From contig NZ_JADWMY010000003.1 of assembly GCF_015767275.1 (NCBI RefSeq), positions 1 through 64,000 on the forward strand: DNA of 64,000 nucleotides. Direction: 5' to 3'. The position numbers and the translations under genes are program-made. Each line of letters starts with the position of its first letter. Position 1 is the stretch's first letter. The stretch comes from Herbaspirillum sp. AP02 (lineage in GTDB: Bacteria; Pseudomonadota; Gammaproteobacteria; Burkholderiales; Burkholderiaceae_D). The notes beneath the pieces were generated by a model, which did not search any database, was not told the DNA's origin, and worked only from the letters and a program-made list of their open reading frames with translations. Below, piece after piece: positions 40,726-51,375 of the stretch.

Positions 40726-42744
40726 ATGAAGACTTTGCTTGCCAATCTGCAACTCTGGCAGAAGTTCGCATTGCTGGGCCTGCTGGGACTGGTGTTGTTC
40801 GGCGTGCCGACCACACTGTACGTGCTGAGCACCGAGCGCGTCATCCGTTTCAAGAAACAGGAAATCGAAGGCGTCGAGCCGGTCCGGCGGCTGCTGCGCA
40901 GCGTGCAACTGATGCAACAGCACCGCGGCATGTCGGCCGTGATGCTCAACGGCGCCAGCGACATGGTCGCCCCCCGACAGGCCAAGGCAGCCGAAGTCGA
41001 CCAGGCCCTGCAAGCGCTGGCGCAGGCCATGCAAGGCATGCAGAAGAGCGATGCCCAGGCCGGCGCGCTGCTGCAGACGCAGGTACAGGCCTGGGTCAAG
41101 GTGAGGGATGCCGTTGCCGCCCGGCAGCTTGCCGCTGCGGAGAGTTTCGCGGCCCACAGTGCCGTGATCGGCGCGCTGTTCGACCTGAGTGACCGCATGC
41201 TCGACCATTTCCACTACACCATTGATCCCGATTTCGACAGTACCCAGCTCATCAACGCGGCCTTCATCGCCATGCCGATGCTGACCGAAGACCTCGGGCG
41301 CGCCCGAGCCCGTGGCGCCAGCCTGCTGCTCAAGAAAGACATCAAGCGCGAAGACCGGTTGGAACTGGTGGCCATGCTGGAGCGGGCGCAAGACCGGCTG
41401 CTGGTGGCCCGCAAGTCCTTTGCCAAGGGTGTGGCTGCCAATGCCGATATCGGCGCCCGGCTGGGAGCGGTGTTCGACAATGCCAACCGGCTGGGGCTGG
41501 ACGCCCTCAAGCTGGCCCGCGAGCAGGTGCTGCTGCCGCAGGAGGTGACGTATGCGTCGGAGGCCTATTTCAAGCAATTCACCCAGGCCATCGACGAGCA
41601 GTTCAAGGCCATCAGCGAGGCCACTGCGGTGCTGGCCACGCAACTCGATGCGCAGAATGCGGCCTTGCGCCAGCAACAGATGTCGGTATTGGCGGCCATC
41701 CTCTTGCTGGCGGTGCTGGCGGCCTGGCTGGGCGTGATGATCACCCGTTCGGTCACGCAGCCGGTGCTGGCTTCGGTGGCCATGGCCAAGCGCGTCGCCG
41801 CCTACGACCTGACCGTGCACAGCGCGGTGCGTGGCCGCGACGAGACGGCGCAATTGCTGGGCTCGCTCAACAGCATGACCGGCAGCCTCAGCGGCATCGT
41901 GACCCAGGTGCGCAGCAGCATCGACCTCATGCAGCATGCCAGCGGTGAGATCGCCACCGGCAATGCCGATCTGTCACGCCGCACCGAGTCACAGGCGTCC
42001 AGCCTGGAGGAGACCGCCAGCGCCATGGAAGAACTGACCTCCACCGTCCAGAACAATGCCGAAAATGCCCGCCAGGCCGATCAGCTGGCCGGTTCCGCCG
42101 CCCGCCTGGCCGAGCGCGGTGGCCAGGTGGTGGGCGATGTGGTGCAGACCATGGCGCAGATCCGGGAAAGTTCGCGCCGCATCGTCGACATCATCAGCGT
42201 CATCGACGGCATTGCCTTCCAGACCAACATCCTCGCCCTCAATGCCGCCGTGGAGGCCGCGCGCGCCGGCGAGCAGGGACGCGGGTTTGCCGTGGTGGCC
42301 TCGGAAGTGCGGTCGCTGGCGCAGCGCAGCGCCAGCGCCGCCAAGGAAATCAAGCAGCTCATCGGCGATTCGGTGGACAAGGTCGATACCGGCGGCAAGC
42401 TGGTCGACGAAGCCGGCGTGACCATGAACGAAGTCGTCGGCGCGGTACGCCAGGTGGCCGGCATCATGAGCGACATCACCCAGGCCAGCCAGGAACAGAG
42501 TACCGGGATCGGCCAGGTCAATGACGCCATCACCCAGATGGAGGCCATCACCCAGCAGAATGCAGCACTGGTGGAGCAGGCCGCGGCAGCCTCCGAAAGC
42601 CTGCAGCAACAGGCTTCGGTGTTGCGTGAGGCGGTGGCGGTCTTTCGCACCGGCGACGATAGCGCCCATGCGCAGGGCGATGCGGTGCTGCGCATCGCCG
42701 GATCACCGACCCGGCTGGCGCAGGCGGCGCTGCCGGTATCGTGA
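40726..42744 (+). CDS. Methyl-accepting chemotaxis protein with long helical sensor
   Basis: A 672-residue chemoreceptor. Transmembrane helix 1 (~10-30) is followed by a large periplasmic helical region (~35-345) containing LLRSVQLMQQHRGMSAVMLN, which resembles the nitrate/nitrite-sensing (NIT) helical domain. Then come transmembrane helix 2 (~347-365), HAMP, and the signalling hairpin with the invariant tip [20 protein letters not shown]. The C-terminus (AALPVS) has no CheR/CheB pentapeptide. ATG at 40726 follows GGAGGGGAG. First of three tandem receptors. Confidence 0.92.
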   Translation: MKTLLANLQLWQKFALLGLLGLVLFGVPTTLYVLSTERVIRFKKQEIEGVEPVRRLLRSVQLMQQHRGMSAVMLNGASDMVAPRQAKAAEVDQALQALAQAMQGMQKSDAQAGALLQTQVQAWVKVRDAVAARQLAAAESFAAHSAVIGALFDLSDRMLDHFHYTIDPDFDSTQLINAAFIAMPMLTEDLGRARARGASLLLKKDIKREDRLELVAMLERAQDRLLVARKSFAKGVAANADIGARLGAVFDNANRLGLDALKLAREQVLLPQEVTYASEAYFKQFTQAIDEQFKAISEATAVLATQLDAQNAALRQQQMSVLAAILLLAVLAAWLGVMITRSVTQPVLASVAMAKRVAAYDLTVHSAVRGRDETAQLLGSLNSMTGSLSGIVTQVRSSIDLMQHASGEIATGNADLSRRTESQASSLEETASAMEELTSTVQNNAENARQADQLAGSAARLAERGGQVVGDVVQTMAQIRESSRRIVDIISVIDGIAFQTNILALNAAVEAARAGEQGRGFAVVASEVRSLAQRSASAAKEIKQLIGDSVDKVDTGGKLVDEAGVTMNEVVGAVRQVAGIMSDITQASQEQSTGIGQVNDAITQMEAITQQNAALVEQAAAASESLQQQASVLREAVAVFRTGDDSAHAQGDAVLRIAGSPTRLAQAALPVS

Positions 42745-43126
42745 GCACCGACCTGCCATCCCTGGGTACTGGTCGCTTTTTCAACTATGCAAAAGAAACA
42801 TGCGGGCATGCCGACAAAGCATTGGCTTGCCCGCATGGCCCTCTTCTAATATGCGCCACGCCCAATCCGCGCTGCCTGTAGCTTTGCGGCACGCCAGGTG
42901 TGGCGGCTGCGCGGTTCAACAATAACAAGCCAACAATATCAACGCGTCGCGGTCGCAGGTTCTGTCTTGCGCCGGGGGGCAGCTTGCCCGTCTGCCCGTG
43001 TGTCTGGCGCAGGGCAACCGGGCAGGCACGAATCATGCTGTAAAGCTGCCGCAGGGAAGGCAGGTCACATGCGGCCGTCTCATTTGCACCACCGTCGAAG
43101 TTCGCGTTACAAGGAAGACATCATCC
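42745..43126. other. Gap between chemoreceptors 1 and 2
   Basis: 382 bp with no gene. It contains a strong hairpin at 42799-42837 (CATGCGGGCA/TGCCCGCATG) followed by a pyrimidine-rich CTCTTCT, probably the end of the first receptor transcript. Nothing else stands out. Confidence 0.55.
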
Positions 43127-44866
43127 ATGATTCAACGACTCAAGATCGGTAGCCGCCTGGCGTTCGGTTTCTGCCTCATCCTGCTGCTGGCCACGGCGAT
43201 CCTGCTGATCGGCCTGTGGCGCATGGCCGAGATGGAAGCCGGCAGCGAATACGTGATTGAAAAGAAGGTCACCGCCATGACGACTGCCATGAACATGCGG
43301 GAAGCCGGTAGCGAACTGGCCTTGGCCTTGCGCAAGGTGGTCACCCCCACCGATGCGGCCGAGGGCAAGGCCGAGGATGCGCATCTGGGCCGTATCCTGC
43401 AGGCCTATGCCGGCTTCGAGAAACAGATCACCGAACTGACCTCCAGCGGCCGTGGCAAGGAATTGCTGGCCGCCAGCGGTGGCGAGAGCAAGAAGCTGTT
43501 CCCCATCGTCGAACAGATCCGCCAGCAGGTCGTCAGCAACAATTACTTCGATGCGGCGCAATTGTTGAAAAGCGATTTCCTGCCGGCCCATGAAAAGTGG
43601 ATGAGCAGCGTGGGTGCGCTGGCCTCGTTCCAGCAGGACGACATGAAAGAGGCCCATGTCGAGGCCAAGGACAGCTATCGCAAGGCGCAGATCGGCATGC
43701 TGCTGATGGGCGTGCTGACGCTGGGCCTGGGCTTTTTCTTCACCTTCGTCATCACGCGCTCTATCGTCAACCCGCTCAAGCGCGCCGGCAGCATTGCCGA
43801 GACCATCTCCAGTGGCGACCTGACCCAGGACTTCCACGACGATGGCCGTGATGAAGCCGCCCATCTGGTCAACGCGCTGAACGCCATGCAGACCAACCTG
43901 GCCGCCACGCTCAACGAAGTCAAGGAAAGCGCCGCCGTCATCGCCGTGGCCTCGCACGAGATCGCGCGTGGCAACGTCGACTTGTCCAACCGCACCGAAT
44001 CCCAGGCCTCCAGCCTGGAAGAAACCGCCAGCTCCATGGAGCAACTGACTTCCACCGTGCAGCAGAATGCCGAAAATGCACGCCAGGCCAACCAGCTGGT
44101 GCTGTCGGCCTCGGACTACGCCACCAAGGGCGGTCGCGTGGTCGGTGACGTGGTGGTCACCATGGGTTCGATCAAGGAAAGCTCCAGCAAGATCGTCGAC
44201 ATCATCGGCGTGATCGATGGTATTGCCTTCCAGACCAACATCCTGGCCCTGAACGCGGCCGTGGAAGCGGCCCGTGCCGGCGAGCAGGGGCGTGGCTTCG
44301 CGGTGGTGGCCTCCGAAGTGCGGGCACTGGCCCAGCGCAGCGCCGCTGCCGCCAAGGAAATCAAGCAGCTCATCAGCGACTCCGTGGACAAGGTCGACAC
44401 CGGCGGCAAGCTGGTCGATGAAGCTGGCGCCACCATGAGCGAGATTGTGTCCTCGGTCAAGCACGTGGCCGACATCATGGGCGAGATCACCGCCGCCAGC
44501 CAGGAGCAGAGCGCCGGCATCGCCGAGGTCAACAACGCCATTTCGCAGATCGACGAGATCACCCAGCAGAATGCCGCGCTGGTGGAGCAGGCGGCGGCGG
44601 CGGCCGAAAGCCTGCAGGAGCAGTCCGACGTGCTGGCGCGGGCGGTGGGGGTGTTCCGGCTCAGGACCGCCCAGATGGGTGCCACCGGCGCTGCCGCGCC
44701 GGTGGTTCCGGTGGCGCGCCCGACTATGGCACGCACCGTCAACCCGCCGCCGGCCGTGGCATCGGTGCCGCGCCCGGTTGCCAGCCTGCCGCCGGCATCA
44801 TCCACGGCCAAGACCAAGGCCAACCCGGCCGCCATGGCGCGGGATGACGAGTTCGAGGAGTTCTGA
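43127..44866 (+). CDS. Methyl-accepting chemotaxis protein, 4HB type
   Basis: A 579-residue chemoreceptor. It starts [20 protein letters not shown], has a periplasmic four-helix-bundle-like sensor (~35-190), transmembrane helix 2 (~192-212), HAMP ([20 protein letters not shown]) and a signalling hairpin with [20 protein letters not shown]. An Ala/Pro-rich tail ends in DEFEEF, a variant of the xWxxF tether for CheR/CheB in which Phe replaces Trp. ATG at 43127 follows AAGGAAG. A terminator follows. Confidence 0.94.
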   Translation: MIQRLKIGSRLAFGFCLILLLATAILLIGLWRMAEMEAGSEYVIEKKVTAMTTAMNMREAGSELALALRKVVTPTDAAEGKAEDAHLGRILQAYAGFEKQITELTSSGRGKELLAASGGESKKLFPIVEQIRQQVVSNNYFDAAQLLKSDFLPAHEKWMSSVGALASFQQDDMKEAHVEAKDSYRKAQIGMLLMGVLTLGLGFFFTFVITRSIVNPLKRAGSIAETISSGDLTQDFHDDGRDEAAHLVNALNAMQTNLAATLNEVKESAAVIAVASHEIARGNVDLSNRTESQASSLEETASSMEQLTSTVQQNAENARQANQLVLSASDYATKGGRVVGDVVVTMGSIKESSSKIVDIIGVIDGIAFQTNILALNAAVEAARAGEQGRGFAVVASEVRALAQRSAAAAKEIKQLISDSVDKVDTGGKLVDEAGATMSEIVSSVKHVADIMGEITAASQEQSAGIAEVNNAISQIDEITQQNAALVEQAAAAAESLQEQSDVLARAVGVFRLRTAQMGATGAAAPVVPVARPTMARTVNPPPAVASVPRPVASLPPASSTAKTKANPAAMARDDEFEEF

Positions 44867-44874
44867 GCGTGATG

Positions 44875-44907
44875 ATGACGTCCAGGATTAAAAGGACGTC
44901 ATTTTTG
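44875..44907 (+). terminator. Terminator of chemoreceptor 2
   Basis: A perfect ATGACGTCC/GGACGTCAT stem with a 10-base loop and five T's, 8 bp after the stop codon. Confidence 0.9.
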
Positions 44908-45214
44908 GTATCAAAAAATCAAGATGTTGCGTCAGCGCCGCCACCTTCAGGGTCGCGGCGCTTTTATTTTGTCCGACGCAAGCAGGATGCGTGAGAATTT
45001 AAGATAATCCCCAAGTTGCCGTAAAGCTATAACAATCGCAGCAAGCGCTTCGTTCCGGAAAAGGGGAGGGCGATCGCCTGTGCGGCCAGGGGAAGAGCAC
45101 GGCATCGAGGCCCGCCCGCGTTGGGGGTGTCGATGATTGCGGCCAACTCGCGGGATCACGCGAACCTGGGGTAATACCAGCCACACATTCTCTTCATCCA
45201 TCGGAACCAGATCA
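44908..45214. other. Gap before chemoreceptor 3 with weak FliA-type promoter
   Basis: About 300 bp without a gene. TAAGATAA (45000-45007) and GCCGTAAA (45018-45025) resemble the flagellar sigma-28 consensus TAAAGTTT-N11-GCCGATAA, with a 10-base spacer and 190 nt to the start codon. This is a weak candidate. Confidence 0.3.
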
Positions 45215-46975
45215 ATGTCCATCAAGAACCTTTCCATCAAGGCGCAACTCGCCATTGCCGTCCTTGTACTGTCCATCCTGCTGCTGGCTATCGGCGCGTC
45301 GGGTCTGCTGGGTATGTCGGCCGCAGTCAGCGTCAATCGCCAGCTTTCTGAAGAGCGCATGCCCAAGACCGTCGCCGCCGACAATACCCTGATCTGGATC
45401 GGACGCCAGCGCACCTCGCTGGACCAGGCTGCGCTCACCAGCGACACCGCCTGGGCCGAGCGTATGTACGGCATGGATGCCAATGCCCGCAAGGAGGCCC
45501 TGCAATGGTGGGGCAAGTACACCGCGCTGCCGCAGACCGACGAGGGCAAAGTACTGGTGAAGAAGGTCTCGGACGGCATCGACAAGACCGAGCAGGAGCT
45601 GACGCGTTTTGCCGAAGTGATCAAGGGCGGAGACCGCCAGGCCATCGCCGACCAGGCACGCAAGGTCGGCACCATCTATACCGCCATGCAACTGGACGGC
45701 CAGGCCCTGAGCAAGTACGAAACCGAGCTGGCGACCCATAGCGCCGAGACCTCCATGGCGCGTTACGAAGCCTCGCGCATGTTCTCCGTGGCGGCCATCA
45801 TCGCCGGCCTGCTGCTGGCCTTCTACAGCTGGTGGTCGCTGCGCCGTGCCATCGGCGAGCCGATGCAGCGCGCCTTGCGTCACTTCGATGCCATCGCCTC
45901 GGGGGACCTGACCCAGCCGGTGCACGTGCATTCGAAGAACGAAATGGGCCAGTTGCTCAATGGCCTCTCGCGCATGCAGGAAAGCCTCTCGCGCACCGTG
46001 CATGCAGTGCGCGGTGGCAGCGATGCCATCGCCACCGCTACCCGCGAGATCGCCTCTGGCAACCTCGACCTGTCGTCCCGCACCGAGCAGCAGGCGGCCT
46101 CGCTGGAAGAGACCGCTTCCAGCATGGAAGAGCTGACCAGCACCGTGAAGCACAACGCCGACAATGCCCGCCAGGCCACCACGCTGGCCGTCAACGCCTC
46201 CACCATCGCGGCCGATGGCAATGCGGTGGTGGGCCGGGTCGTGCAGACCATGGAAGAGATCCGCGAGAGCTCTGCGCGCATCACCGACATCGTCAGCATC
46301 ATCGATGGCATCGCCTTCCAGACCAACATCCTGGCCCTGAACGCCGCGGTGGAAGCGGCCCGTGCCGGCGAGCAGGGACGTGGCTTCGCGGTGGTCGCCA
46401 CCGAGGTGCGCGCACTGGCCCAACGTTCCTCCAGCGCAGCCAAGGAGATCAAGGAACTGATCATGCATTCGGAAGAGCGGGTGCAGGCCGGCTCGCAACT
46501 GGTGGGCCAGGCCGGCGAGACCATGAACGACGTGATCCAGGCGGTGCAGCGCGTGACCGACATCATGAGCGAAATCTCGGCCGCCTCCAATGAGCAGAGC
46601 GCGGGCATCGACCAGGTCTCGCGTGCGGTGACGCAAATGGACGAGGCGACCCAGCAGAATGCGGCTCTGGTGGAACAGGCCAGCGCCGCCGCCAAGTCGC
46701 TGGAGCAGCAGGCCCAGGCCCTGATGCAGGAAGTGGCGATCTTCCGCGTGGGTGGCGCCGTGATGGCGACGACTCCGGCACGCGCTGCGCAGGCTGCCAG
46801 CATGCCCGCACCCAAGATGGTCGCTCCGCAAGCGCTTCCCAAGGCAGCCCCTAAAGCAGCCGCCAAAGCAGCCCCGCTCCTGAAGCGACCGGCCTTGCCG
46901 GCCGCTGCCGCGCCTTCCCGTTCGGCGCCCCGCGTATCGGCCACCGGCGATGATGGCGATTGGGAGACCTTCTGA
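45215..46975 (+). CDS. Methyl-accepting chemotaxis protein, Tar-like
   Basis: A 586-residue chemoreceptor with the architecture of E. coli Tar/Tsr: transmembrane helix 1 (~10-32), a periplasmic helical bundle (~35-190, including [19 protein letters not shown]), transmembrane helix 2 (~192-212), HAMP and the signalling hairpin ([20 protein letters not shown]). A Lys/Ala/Pro-rich linker ends in DWETF, nearly the same as the NWETF CheR/CheB-docking pentapeptide. It is the only receptor here with a canonical tether, so it should be efficiently adapted. Confidence 0.95.
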   Translation: MSIKNLSIKAQLAIAVLVLSILLLAIGASGLLGMSAAVSVNRQLSEERMPKTVAADNTLIWIGRQRTSLDQAALTSDTAWAERMYGMDANARKEALQWWGKYTALPQTDEGKVLVKKVSDGIDKTEQELTRFAEVIKGGDRQAIADQARKVGTIYTAMQLDGQALSKYETELATHSAETSMARYEASRMFSVAAIIAGLLLAFYSWWSLRRAIGEPMQRALRHFDAIASGDLTQPVHVHSKNEMGQLLNGLSRMQESLSRTVHAVRGGSDAIATATREIASGNLDLSSRTEQQAASLEETASSMEELTSTVKHNADNARQATTLAVNASTIAADGNAVVGRVVQTMEEIRESSARITDIVSIIDGIAFQTNILALNAAVEAARAGEQGRGFAVVATEVRALAQRSSSAAKEIKELIMHSEERVQAGSQLVGQAGETMNDVIQAVQRVTDIMSEISAASNEQSAGIDQVSRAVTQMDEATQQNAALVEQASAAAKSLEQQAQALMQEVAIFRVGGAVMATTPARAAQAASMPAPKMVAPQALPKAAPKAAAKAAPLLKRPALPAAAAPSRSAPRVSATGDDGDWETF

Positions 46976-47030
46976 TGTCATCCGCTCCGCCGGCCTGAAA
47001 GCCCGCGGCTGCAAGCGCTAAACGCAAAAA

Positions 47031-47067
47031 CGCTGCGACCGGTCGGTACTGGTCGCAGCGTTTTTTT
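47031..47067. terminator. Terminator of chemoreceptor 3, convergent with sixA
   Basis: A perfect 10-bp CGCTGCGACC/GGTCGCAGCG stem with seven T's on the plus strand and an A-run on the left. Confidence 0.9.
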
Positions 47068-47132
47068 ATGCTCCTCGCGTGCCGGTCCGGTAACTGTCGC
47101 GCGTTACCCGGCAGTGCAGGGTCCACCCACCA

Positions 47133-47612
47133 TCAGCGCGGGTGATGCTTGCCCGAAGTCGCCAGCAATTCGGGGGCGACCACCGCCTTGAGGTAGTTGG
47201 TGGTGACGTCGCCGCGCTCGCGCTGGCTGATCCACCAGATATTGGCCTTGCGCAGCGACCACTCCTGCGGCTGGCCGCAGATCAGTTGCGCGGCGACCTG
47301 GCCCAGAGTCGGTTGGTGCCCGATGATGAGCACCGGTTCGCGGCTGTCCGGCCAGTTGGCCGCGCGCAGCAGGTCTTCCGCGCTCCGGTCGGGAGCCAGT
47401 TCGGCCACTACCTTGTGCCTGCGCTTGAGGGCTTCCACCGTCTGCAAGGTGCGCGTGGCGGGACTGACCAGGATGCGGCAGCTTTCCGGAAGATTGCGAT
47501 CCAGCCACTCGGCCATCTTGGCTGCCTGCTTGTGACCCTTGGGGGTCAGGGCGCGGCCCTCGTCGGGTTCGCCCAGTTCGGCCTCGGCATGTCGCCATAG
47601 AATCAGGTCCAT
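47133..47612 (-). CDS. sixA: Phosphohistidine phosphatase SixA
   Basis: A 159-residue histidine phosphatase (phosphoglycerate mutase superfamily branch 2). The catalytic RHAEAE (His8) is at the N-terminus, followed by RILVSPATRTLQTVEAL and LIIGHQPTLGQVA with the second catalytic His. SixA dephosphorylates histidines of phosphotransfer proteins such as PTS-Ntr or Hpt domains. It lies 58 bp downstream of ppk on the same strand, so it may be part of the PhoB-controlled ppk transcript. Confidence 0.93.
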   Translation of the reverse strand: MDLILWRHAEAELGEPDEGRALTPKGHKQAAKMAEWLDRNLPESCRILVSPATRTLQTVEALKRRHKVVAELAPDRSAEDLLRAANWPDSREPVLIIGHQPTLGQVAAQLICGQPQEWSLRKANIWWISQRERGDVTTNYLKAVVAPELLATSGKHHPR

Positions 47613-47670
47613 TTCAGCTCCTCGGATAAATCGGCAGGTGGCATGGGGTGGGGCACAGCGGCGTCCTGTC

Positions 47671-49785
47671 TTACTCCTCCGGCACCGTGGCCGGAATGCC
47701 CAGCGTGGTCATCAGGTGTTGCTGGGCGTTGAAGCACTGCTGCTTGGTGCGCGGTTTCTTGAGCGTGTAGACGCCATTGACGTCGAGTTGCCAGGAATTG
47801 GTGTTGTCCTTCAGGTAGGGGTTCAGTCCTTCCGAGATCACCCGTTTCTTCAAGGTCTTGTCCAGGACCGGGAAGGCCACTTCGATGCGGCGGAACAGGT
47901 TGCGGTTCATCCAGTCCGCGCTGGCCAGATAGACGTCGTGGGCCAGGTCATTGCGGAAGTAGTAGATGCGCGAATGTTCCAGGTAGCGGCCGATGATGGA
48001 ACGCACCTTGATGTTTTCCGACAGTCCCGGTACGCCCGGGCGCAGCGCGCAGGCACCGCGCACGATCAGGTCGATCTTGACGCCATCGGCCGAGGCCGCA
48101 TACAGGGCGCGGATCACCGATTCGTCCAGCAGTGCATTCATCTTGGCGATGATGCGTGCCGGCCGACCCTCGCGGGCGATCTGGCCTTCGTTGCGGATGG
48201 CGCGGATGATCTCCTTCTGCAGCGAAAACGGCGCCAGCCACAGATGCGCGAGATGGCGCGGCTTGGTCAGGCTGGTGAGGTGGATGAAGACCTCGTTGAC
48301 CTCGGCCGTGAGTTCCTGGTTGGAGGTCAGCAGGCCGAAGTCGGTATAGAACTTGGTGGTGTTGGGGTGATAGTTGCCGGTGCCCAGGTGGGCGTAGAAA
48401 CGCAGGTTCTGGTCATCGTCGCGGCGGATCACCAGCGCCAGCTTGGCGTGCGTCTTCAATCCCACCACGCCATAGACCACCTGCGCGCCTGCCTGTTCCA
48501 GCTTGACCGCCCAGTTGATGTTGGCTTCTTCGTCGAAGCGCGCCATCAGTTCCACGATCACCGTCACTTCCTTGCCGTGCTGGGCGGCGTAGATCAAGGC
48601 CTCCATCAGGTCCGAATTCATGCCGGTGCGGTAGATGGTCTGCTTGATGGCCAGCACGCGCGGGTCGTGAGCGGCGGTGCGGATGAAATCCACCACCGGC
48701 TGGAAGGACTGGAACGGGTGGTGCAGCAGCACGTCCTTCTTGTCCAGCGCAGCGAAGATGTTTTCGTTGGCCAGTTGTGCTGGCAGGGTGGGGGAGAAGG
48801 GCGGGAAGCGCAACTCCGGCTGGCTGACCAGATTGACGATCTCGCCCAGGCGCACCATGTTCACCGGACCCTGCACCGCGTACAGGCGGTTGCGCTCGAT
48901 ATTGAACTGGTTCAGCAGGAACTGCGCCAGGTGCTCGGGGCAGTTGGCCGCCACTTCCAGGCGCACCGCCACGCCGAACTGGCGGCTCTGCAATTCGGTC
49001 TCCAGCGCCTGGCGCAGGTTCTTGACCTCTTCTTCATCGACCCACAGGTCGCTGTTGCGGGTGACGCGGAATTGCGAATAGGCCGTGATGTCGCGCCCCG
49101 GGAACAGGTCTGCGATATGCGCATGGATCACCGAAGACAGCAGGCAGAACGAGGACTGGCCCTTGGCCGAGAGATGATCCGGCAGCTTGATCACGCGTGG
49201 CAGCACCCGCGGCGCCTTGACGATGACGATGGCCGTGCCGCGCCCAAAGGCATCCTTGCCCGACAGCTCGATGATGAAATTGAGACTCTTGTTATGGACC
49301 TGCGGAAAGGGGTGGGCCGGGTCCAGGCCGATAGGGGTCAGCAGCGGCCGCACATGCTGCTCGAAATACTGCTTGACCCAGGCGCGCTGCGCTTCGTTGC
49401 GGTCGTCGTGGCGCAGCAGGTGAATGCCGTTGGCTGCCAGTTGCGGCAGGATTTCGTCGTTGAGCAGTTCGTACTGGCGCGTCACGATGCGGTGGCATTC
49501 GACGCTGGTGCGCTCCAGGGCGGCGCGCAGCTCGGGCGGATCGATGTTCTCGCCTTCGATGCGATTGGCCAGCAGGCTGGCGATGCGTACTTCGAAGAAC
49601 TCATCCAGATTGCTGCTGCAGATGCACAGGTAACGCAGGCGTTCCAGCAGCGGCACGCTGTCGTCTTCGGCCTGGGCCAGCACGCGCCGGTTGAAGGCCA
49701 GTTGCGATAGTTCGCGATTGAGGTAAATCGTATTGGCGGGAAGTTCAGGTGCTGTGCTGCTTTCCGGCTTTGCTTTTCTGGTCAT
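47671..49785 (-). CDS. ppk: Polyphosphate kinase 1
   Basis: A 704-residue enzyme that reversibly polymerises the ATP gamma-phosphate into polyphosphate. The N-terminus has [16 protein letters not shown], and the core has [12 protein letters not shown]. The two catalytic domains have [20 protein letters not shown] and [13 protein letters not shown] (autophosphorylated His region), with [18 protein letters not shown] near the end. ATG at 49785 follows CAGGGA; the upstream GTG at 49806 is less likely. A PHO box lies 49 bp upstream, so phosphate starvation should induce it. Confidence 0.97.
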   Translation of the reverse strand: MTRKAKPESSTAPELPANTIYLNRELSQLAFNRRVLAQAEDDSVPLLERLRYLCICSSNLDEFFEVRIASLLANRIEGENIDPPELRAALERTSVECHRIVTRQYELLNDEILPQLAANGIHLLRHDDRNEAQRAWVKQYFEQHVRPLLTPIGLDPAHPFPQVHNKSLNFIIELSGKDAFGRGTAIVIVKAPRVLPRVIKLPDHLSAKGQSSFCLLSSVIHAHIADLFPGRDITAYSQFRVTRNSDLWVDEEEVKNLRQALETELQSRQFGVAVRLEVAANCPEHLAQFLLNQFNIERNRLYAVQGPVNMVRLGEIVNLVSQPELRFPPFSPTLPAQLANENIFAALDKKDVLLHHPFQSFQPVVDFIRTAAHDPRVLAIKQTIYRTGMNSDLMEALIYAAQHGKEVTVIVELMARFDEEANINWAVKLEQAGAQVVYGVVGLKTHAKLALVIRRDDDQNLRFYAHLGTGNYHPNTTKFYTDFGLLTSNQELTAEVNEVFIHLTSLTKPRHLAHLWLAPFSLQKEIIRAIRNEGQIAREGRPARIIAKMNALLDESVIRALYAASADGVKIDLIVRGACALRPGVPGLSENIKVRSIIGRYLEHSRIYYFRNDLAHDVYLASADWMNRNLFRRIEVAFPVLDKTLKKRVISEGLNPYLKDNTNSWQLDVNGVYTLKKPRTKQQCFNAQQHLMTTLGIPATVPEE

Positions 49786-49833
49786 CAATGATCCCTGTCC
49801 ATCCACTTTGAGCGGGCAGTGTATTTAGGAGGT

Positions 49834-49851
49834 ATGACGAGTTTATGACAA
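49834..49851 (-). promoter_or_regulatory. PHO box of ppk
   Basis: On the minus strand, TTGTCAT-AAAC-TCGTCAT: two 7-bp direct repeats with a 4-base spacer, closely matching CTGTCAT-N4-CTGTCAY. TAAATA follows about ten bases later as a -10 element. PhoB~P should activate ppk from here. Confidence 0.75.
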
Positions 49852-50065
49852 GACTCATGTCGCTTTGTCACGTTGCTTCAGTATAAGAGCAAGCACATGT
49901 GATGATAAAAACATATTTGCTTCGATGCAATGTGGACCCGGCTACATGACACGAAATTGTCAGGAAATCCGCCCGCAGCCTGGCGACGGGGGTTTGCGAG
50001 CCGGGACCGGGAGCCGCGCCGGCGCGGGGATGCGGGCTACCGGGCCTGGGCTGGATGACAAGTTC

Positions 50066-50083
50066 GGGTCATAAACTCGTCAC
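50066..50083 (+). promoter_or_regulatory. PHO box of pstS
   Basis: GGGTCAT-AAAC-TCGTCAC, two 7-bp direct repeats with a 4-base spacer. TTAAAG starts nine bases later (50093) as a -10 element, and pstS begins at 50181. Fifteen bases of the core are identical to the ppk PHO box on the opposite strand. Confidence 0.75.
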
Positions 50084-50180
50084 ATTAGCTGGTTAAAGTT
50101 CGCCCTGTCTCGGAACTCATCCCTCCCATCGTGATGTTTCTTGCTGACGTTCCTCTCTCAAAATCATAGGAGTAGTTGAA

Positions 50181-51230
50181 ATGGGGTTTAACCATCTGAT
50201 CAAATCTGTTGCAGTCGCAGTGGCCGGCGCTTTCGCCTTCAGCGGTGCCGCTCATGCAGCAGAAATCACCGGCGCCGGCGCCTCCTTCCCGTACCCGGTC
50301 TACGCCAAGTGGGCTGAGCTGTACAAGACCGCCACCGGCAACAGCCTGAACTACCAGTCCATCGGCTCCGGTGGTGGTATCAAGCAGATCAAGGCCAAGA
50401 CCGTCGACTTCGGCGCCTCCGACGCACCGCTGCCGCAGAGCGAACTGGCCGAAGCCGGCCTGACCCAGTTCCCGGCCGTGGTCGGTGGTGTGGTCCCGGT
50501 GGTCAACCTGGAAGGCGTGACCCCCGGCCAGATCAAGCTGTCGGGCCAGGTCCTGGGCGACATCTACGCTGGCAAGATCACCAAGTGGAATGCACCTGAA
50601 ATCACTGCCCTGAACCCGGGCGTGAAGCTGCCGGCCGAAGACATCACCGTCGTCTACCGTTCGGACGCATCGGGCACTTCCTACGTGTTCACCTCCTACC
50701 TGGCCAAGGCCAATGCCGACTTCAAGGCCAAGATCGGTGCCGGTACCGCCGTCAAGTGGCCCACTGGCGTGGGTGGCAAGGGTAACGAAGGCGTCGCCGC
50801 CAACGTGCAGAAGGTCAAGGGCGCGATCGGCTACGTCGAGTACGCCTACGTCAAGAAGAACAAGCTGAACTACACCCAGCTGAAGAACAAGGACGGCAAC
50901 TTCGTCTCCCCGGATGATTCCTCCTTCAAGGCTGCCACCGCCCACGGTGACTGGGCCAAGACCCCGGGCTTCGCCGTCGACTTCACCGACGCTGCCGGCA
51001 AGGAATCGTGGCCGATCTCCAGCGCCACCTTCATCCTGCTGCACAAGGAACAGGCTGGCGATGGCGCCAAGGGTAAGGAAGTCCTGAAGTTCTTCGACTG
51101 GGCCTACAAGAACGGTGGCAAGGTCGCCGCCGATCTGGACTACGTGCCGCTGCCGGATTCGGTCACCAAGCTGGTGGAAGATTCCTGGAAGAGCAACGTC
51201 AAGGACAGCAGCGGCAAGGCCATCTGGTAA
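50181..51230 (+). CDS. pstS: Phosphate ABC transporter substrate-binding protein PstS
   Basis: A 349-residue periplasmic phosphate-binding protein. A Sec signal peptide ends at AAHA (residue ~27), and the mature protein begins AEITGAGASFPYPVYAKWAE. Phosphate-contacting regions include SIGSGGGIKQIKAKTVDFGA and YRSDASGTSYVFTSYL. It is the first gene of pstSCAB-phoU-phoBR and is driven by a PHO box. Two hairpins separate it from pstC. Confidence 0.98.
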   Translation: MGFNHLIKSVAVAVAGAFAFSGAAHAAEITGAGASFPYPVYAKWAELYKTATGNSLNYQSIGSGGGIKQIKAKTVDFGASDAPLPQSELAEAGLTQFPAVVGGVVPVVNLEGVTPGQIKLSGQVLGDIYAGKITKWNAPEITALNPGVKLPAEDITVVYRSDASGTSYVFTSYLAKANADFKAKIGAGTAVKWPTGVGGKGNEGVAANVQKVKGAIGYVEYAYVKKNKLNYTQLKNKDGNFVSPDDSSFKAATAHGDWAKTPGFAVDFTDAAGKESWPISSATFILLHKEQAGDGAKGKEVLKFFDWAYKNGGKVAADLDYVPLPDSVTKLVEDSWKSNVKDSSGKAIW

Positions 51231-51245
51231 GCCACTGTCAAGTCC

Positions 51246-51270
51246 GGCCGGGCTTCGAGCAAGCCCGGCC
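51246..51270 (+). promoter_or_regulatory. Hairpin 1 between pstS and pstC
   Basis: A perfect 10-bp GGCCGGGCTT/AAGCCCGGCC stem with a CGAGC loop, 15 bp after the pstS stop and with no T-run. It probably protects the pstS mRNA 3' end, giving more PstS than PstCAB. Confidence 0.7.
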
Positions 51271-51297
51271 AAGCAAGCCTCTCCTCTACGGAGTATT

Positions 51298-51361
51298 CGG
51301 GCCATCGCAGCGAGAACGAGCAACTCTGGAGCACAGAGCATTCGCGGCGATGGCCCGTTTT
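51298..51361 (+). promoter_or_regulatory. Hairpin 2 (attenuator-like) between pstS and pstC
   Basis: CGGGCCATCGC (51298-51308) and GCGATGGCCCG (51347-51357) form a perfect 11-bp stem enclosing a smaller CTCTG/CAGAG hairpin. GTTTTAA follows at once, and the pstC ATG is 18 bases away. The layout resembles a leaky terminator or a structure that hides the pstC ribosome binding site. Confidence 0.6.
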
Positions 51362-51375
51362 AATGGTGAATTCAA

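Noticed and set aside
45000..45025. Flagellar sigma-28 promoter before chemoreceptor 3
   Set aside because: The -10 and -35 match only partly and the spacer is one base short; no comparable element is seen before the other three receptors.
47539..49710. 723-codon plus-strand open frame opposite ppk
   Set aside because: Antisense shadow of ppk; the ppk protein has all family motifs and the antisense product resembles nothing.
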